In this document: positions 6,043 through 7,441 of the stretch, one piece after another
How positions within the stretch are numbered: the first letter of the stretch is position 1
Layout of the letters: the number at the start of each line of letters is the position of its first letter
Position numbers and translations under genes: made by a program
The notes under the pieces: generated by a model
Seen by the model: the letters and a program-made list of their open reading frames with translations, nothing else
Told to the model about the DNA's origin: nothing
The model's database searches: none
Assembly (NCBI GenBank): GCA_030596585.1
Contig: JAUVJM010000070.1
Location: forward strand, 1-7,441
Reading direction: 5' to 3'
Length of the DNA stretch: 7,441 nt
Source of the DNA: a bacterium
Lineage (GTDB): Bacteria; NPL-UPA2; JAUVJM01

Positions 6043-6090
6043 CGAAGAATCTATAGAGATTCTTCGTCGCTAATGCTCCTCAGAATGACA
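6025..6090. repeat. Palindromic repeat B overlapping the rnc stop
   Basis: A 66-base inverted repeat. The outer arms TGTCATTCTGAG (6025-6036) and CTCAGAATGACA (6079-6090) pair perfectly over 12 bases. The inner arms CGAAGAATCT (6043-6052) and AGATTCTTCG (6057-6066) pair over 10 around an ATAG loop. An imperfect internal stretch lies between them. TGTCATTCTGAGCG...GAAGAATCT elements are, from general recollection, among the commonest intergenic repeats in diverse bacteria. The element provides stop codons in all three forward frames. Confidence 0.88.
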
Positions 6091-6098
6091 TGTCGACG

Positions 6099-6119
6099 AC
6101 ACGGTTCACTGAATATTTA
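6099..6119 (+). other. 21-base motif shared with the fabF leader (copy 2, before the acyl-CoA dehydrogenase)
   Basis: ACAC, two variable bases, then TTCACTGAATATTTA. It ends 25 bases before ATG 6145 and contains the exact palindrome TTCA-C-TGAA. See the copy at 4031-4051, which sits at a similar distance from its gene. Confidence 0.4.
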
Positions 6120-6144
6120 CACGGAGTATTTAGAGGGAGAAAAC

Positions 6145-7314
6145 ATGGATTATTTTCTCACTGAAGAACAAGAAATGATAAAGGATCTTGCAAGGCGTAT
6201 TGCACAGGAAAAGATAGCTCCAGCCGCCGCAGAACTTGACGAGAAGGAAGAATTTCCCTGGGAAATAATAAGAGAGATAGCAAAAGCAGACCTTTTCGCG
6301 GTTTTCATTCCCGAGGAATACGGCGGGCTGGGAGGCAAAGTACTTGATTTGTGCATTGTAACCGAGGAACTTAGCAAAGCATGCAGTGGAGTTGCAGTGA
6401 GCTATGCCGCAACCGCGCTCGGGAGCTTCCCGATTCTACTATTCGGCACTGAGGAGCAGAAGCAGAAATATCTCCCGGCTATAGCCAGAGGCGAGAAGTT
6501 GGCCGCATTCGGACTAACGGAAGCCAACGCGGGTTCCGACGCCGCCGGCATCGAGACCACAGCAATCCGAAAAGGAGATAAATACATAATTAACGGAACG
6601 AAACAGTGGATAACCAACGGCGGGGAAGCTGAAATCTACACGATTATAGCAATGACCAACAGAAAGAAAGGCAGTAGAGGAGCAAGTGCGCTGATTGTCG
6701 AAAAAGACACGCCCGGTTTCACCTTCGGGAAGAAAGAAAAAAAACTGGGTATCCGCTCCTCGGCTACAAGAGAACTTGTCTTTCAGGATTGTGAGATCCC
6801 CGCTGAGAACATTCTCGGAAAAGAGGGGATAGGATTCATCGTGGCAATGAAGACATTTGATGCTTCAAGGCCTGGTATTGGAGCCCAAGCAGTAGGGATA
6901 GCACAGGGAGCTCTTGACCTCGCTGTGGATTATGCCAGAGACAGGGTTCAATTTGGACAGAAAATTTCCTCCTTCCAGGGTATCCAGCACATGCTGGCTG
7001 ACATGGCTACACAAACCGAAGCGGCGCGCGCCCTCGTTTATGCCACGGCGAGAATGACTGACAGCGGAGCAAAAAACATCGCGAAGGAATCAGCCATGAG
7101 CAAGCTTTTCGCTTCCGACGTATGTATGCAGGTCACAATTAACGCGGTCCAGATCTTCGGCGGATACGGCTATATGAAAGATTACCCCATTGAGAAAATG
7201 ATGAGGGATGCCAAGATAACCCAGATTTACGAAGGGACAAACCAAATTCAGCGAAACATTATCGCGCTTAATTTGGTAAAAGAAGCCGCATCTAAAAAAG
7301 CAATTACGAATTAA
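6145..7314 (+). CDS. Acyl-CoA dehydrogenase (short-chain/butyryl-CoA type, exact substrate unknown)
   Basis: This is an FAD flavoenzyme that interconverts acyl-CoA and trans-2-enoyl-CoA, exchanging electrons with electron-transfer flavoprotein. The protein is 389 residues, a normal soluble tetrameric-type length. The family signatures are present: GLTEANAGSDAAG (123-135), WITNG (155-159) in the middle beta domain, the RVQFGQKISSFQGIQ block (267-281) and QIFGGYGYMKDYP (336-348). The catalytic base is Glu363 in QIYEGTNQIQR, the position used by short- and medium-chain and butyryl-CoA dehydrogenases. Chain length cannot be read from sequence by eye. ATG 6145 follows AGAGGGAG at a good distance. 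An in-frame ATG at 6073 lies inside repeat B and would add a non-family leader. The last codons (AITN) and stop lie in a heptamer array. The partial etfB downstream fits its job. Confidence 0.94.
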   Translation: MDYFLTEEQEMIKDLARRIAQEKIAPAAAELDEKEEFPWEIIREIAKADLFAVFIPEEYGGLGGKVLDLCIVTEELSKACSGVAVSYAATALGSFPILLFGTEEQKQKYLPAIARGEKLAAFGLTEANAGSDAAGIETTAIRKGDKYIINGTKQWITNGGEAEIYTIIAMTNRKKGSRGASALIVEKDTPGFTFGKKEKKLGIRSSATRELVFQDCEIPAENILGKEGIGFIVAMKTFDASRPGIGAQAVGIAQGALDLAVDYARDRVQFGQKISSFQGIQHMLADMATQTEAARALVYATARMTDSGAKNIAKESAMSKLFASDVCMQVTINAVQIFGGYGYMKDYPIEKMMRDAKITQIYEGTNQIQRNIIALNLVKEAASKKAITN

Positions 7315-7336
7315 GAATTACGAATTGGGAATTAAG
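7302..7336. repeat. Heptamer tandem array (AATTNNG x5) overlapping the acyl-CoA dehydrogenase stop
   Basis: Five consecutive 7-base units: AATTACG, AATTAAG, AATTACG, AATTGGG and AATTAAG. The second unit supplies the TAA stop codon of the gene. The period equals that of the array at 3554-3581, but the sequence is unrelated. Confidence 0.8.
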
Positions 7337-7343
7337 GAATATT

Positions 7344-7374
7344 TGTCATTCCCGTGAAAACGGGAATCCAGAAT
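7344..7374. repeat. Half-copy of palindromic repeat A
   Basis: TGTCATTCCCG, a six-base loop TGAAAA, then CGGGAATCCAGAAT. ATTCCCG (7348-7354) pairs with CGGGAAT (7361-7367). It matches both termini of the left arm at 2545-2578 but has no inverted partner arm nearby. There is no T-run after the stem, so it is not a clear terminator for the upstream gene. Confidence 0.8.
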
Positions 7375-7409
7375 ACAAAACCTGAGTATATAAGTATCAA
7401 GCATAAAAA

Positions 7410-7441
7410 ATGAATATAATTGTTTGCATAAAACAGGTTCC
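7410..7441 (+). CDS. etfB: Electron transfer flavoprotein beta subunit, first ten codons (3' end outside window)
   Basis: ATG 7410 opens MNIIVCIKQV followed by CC, the first two bases of a proline codon. This matches the highly characteristic EtfB N-terminus of the form MKIVVCVKQVPDT. EtfB and EtfA form a heterodimer that carries electrons between acyl-CoA dehydrogenases and the respiratory chain or other partners. The placement right after an acyl-CoA dehydrogenase gene agrees with the identification. The 95-base spacer upstream contains repeats and an A-rich stretch with no clear ribosome binding site. The call rests on ten residues plus context. Confidence 0.8.
   Translation, partial: MNIIVCIKQV

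Noticed and set aside
6105..6132. Sigma-70 promoter TTCACT/TATTTA before the acyl-CoA dehydrogenase
   Set aside because: The -35-like and -10-like boxes match consensus poorly (about four and three of six); listed only as a shared motif.
6073..6144. ATG 6073 as the acyl-CoA dehydrogenase start
   Set aside because: The 24 extra codons come from repeat B and the leader; the family start is at 6145, after AGAGGGAG.
7387..7393. TATATAA as a -10 box for etfB
   Set aside because: No acceptable -35 element lies at the right distance, and A/T-rich spacers give such boxes by chance.

Overview
The window is an ordinary chromosomal stretch from an unidentified bacterium. It carries a type II (dissociated) fatty-acid-synthesis cluster in the order plsX(partial)-fabH-fabD-fabG-acpP-fabF-rnc, followed by an acyl-CoA dehydrogenase gene and the first ten codons of etfB. 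Every gene is on the + strand and every complete protein looks intact, with its family catalytic residues in place apart from one Asn-for-Asp change in RNase III. No phylum can be fixed from this sequence. Mid-range GC by eye, two TTG starts and spacers crowded with short palindromic repeats resemble uncultured or anaerobic Gram-negative lineages (Desulfobacterota, Nitrospirota or candidate phyla), but that is a low-confidence impression.

Layout. Positions 1-614 hold the 3' part of plsX. Positions 611-1630 hold fabH (best start TTG 650), and 1624-2562 hold fabD, overlapping fabH. A palindromic repeat at 2545-2642 supplies the end of fabD and fills the gap to fabG (2670-3410). The 197-base fabG-acpP spacer holds two small hairpins and heptamer repeats. 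acpP is 3608-3847. The 235-base acpP-fabF spacer holds a composite repeat. fabF (4083-5324) overlaps rnc (5314-6042), whose stop codon lies in a second palindrome (6025-6090). An acyl-CoA dehydrogenase gene (6145-7314) ends inside a heptamer array, followed by a half-copy of the first palindrome family and then etfB from 7410.

How the genes work together. FabD loads malonate onto AcpP. FabH starts a chain from acetyl-CoA, FabF elongates it and FabG reduces the beta-keto group. PlsX hands finished acyl chains to phospholipid synthesis as acyl-phosphates. No dehydratase (FabZ/FabA) or enoyl reductase (FabI/K/L/V) is in the window. RNase III is a common passenger of fab operons. The dehydrogenase and EtfB form the start of an electron-transfer module for acyl-CoA oxidation or reduction placed directly behind the synthetic operon.

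The genes themselves are not novel. The unusual layer is the non-coding DNA. Every real spacer from fabD onward is occupied by a different short repeat, three genes (fabD, rnc, acyl-CoA dehydrogenase) end inside a repeat, three repeats share the same TGTCATT terminus, and three separate arrays share a 7-base period with unrelated sequences. A near-identical 21-base motif also sits just upstream of the ribosome binding sites of fabF and the acyl-CoA dehydrogenase gene.
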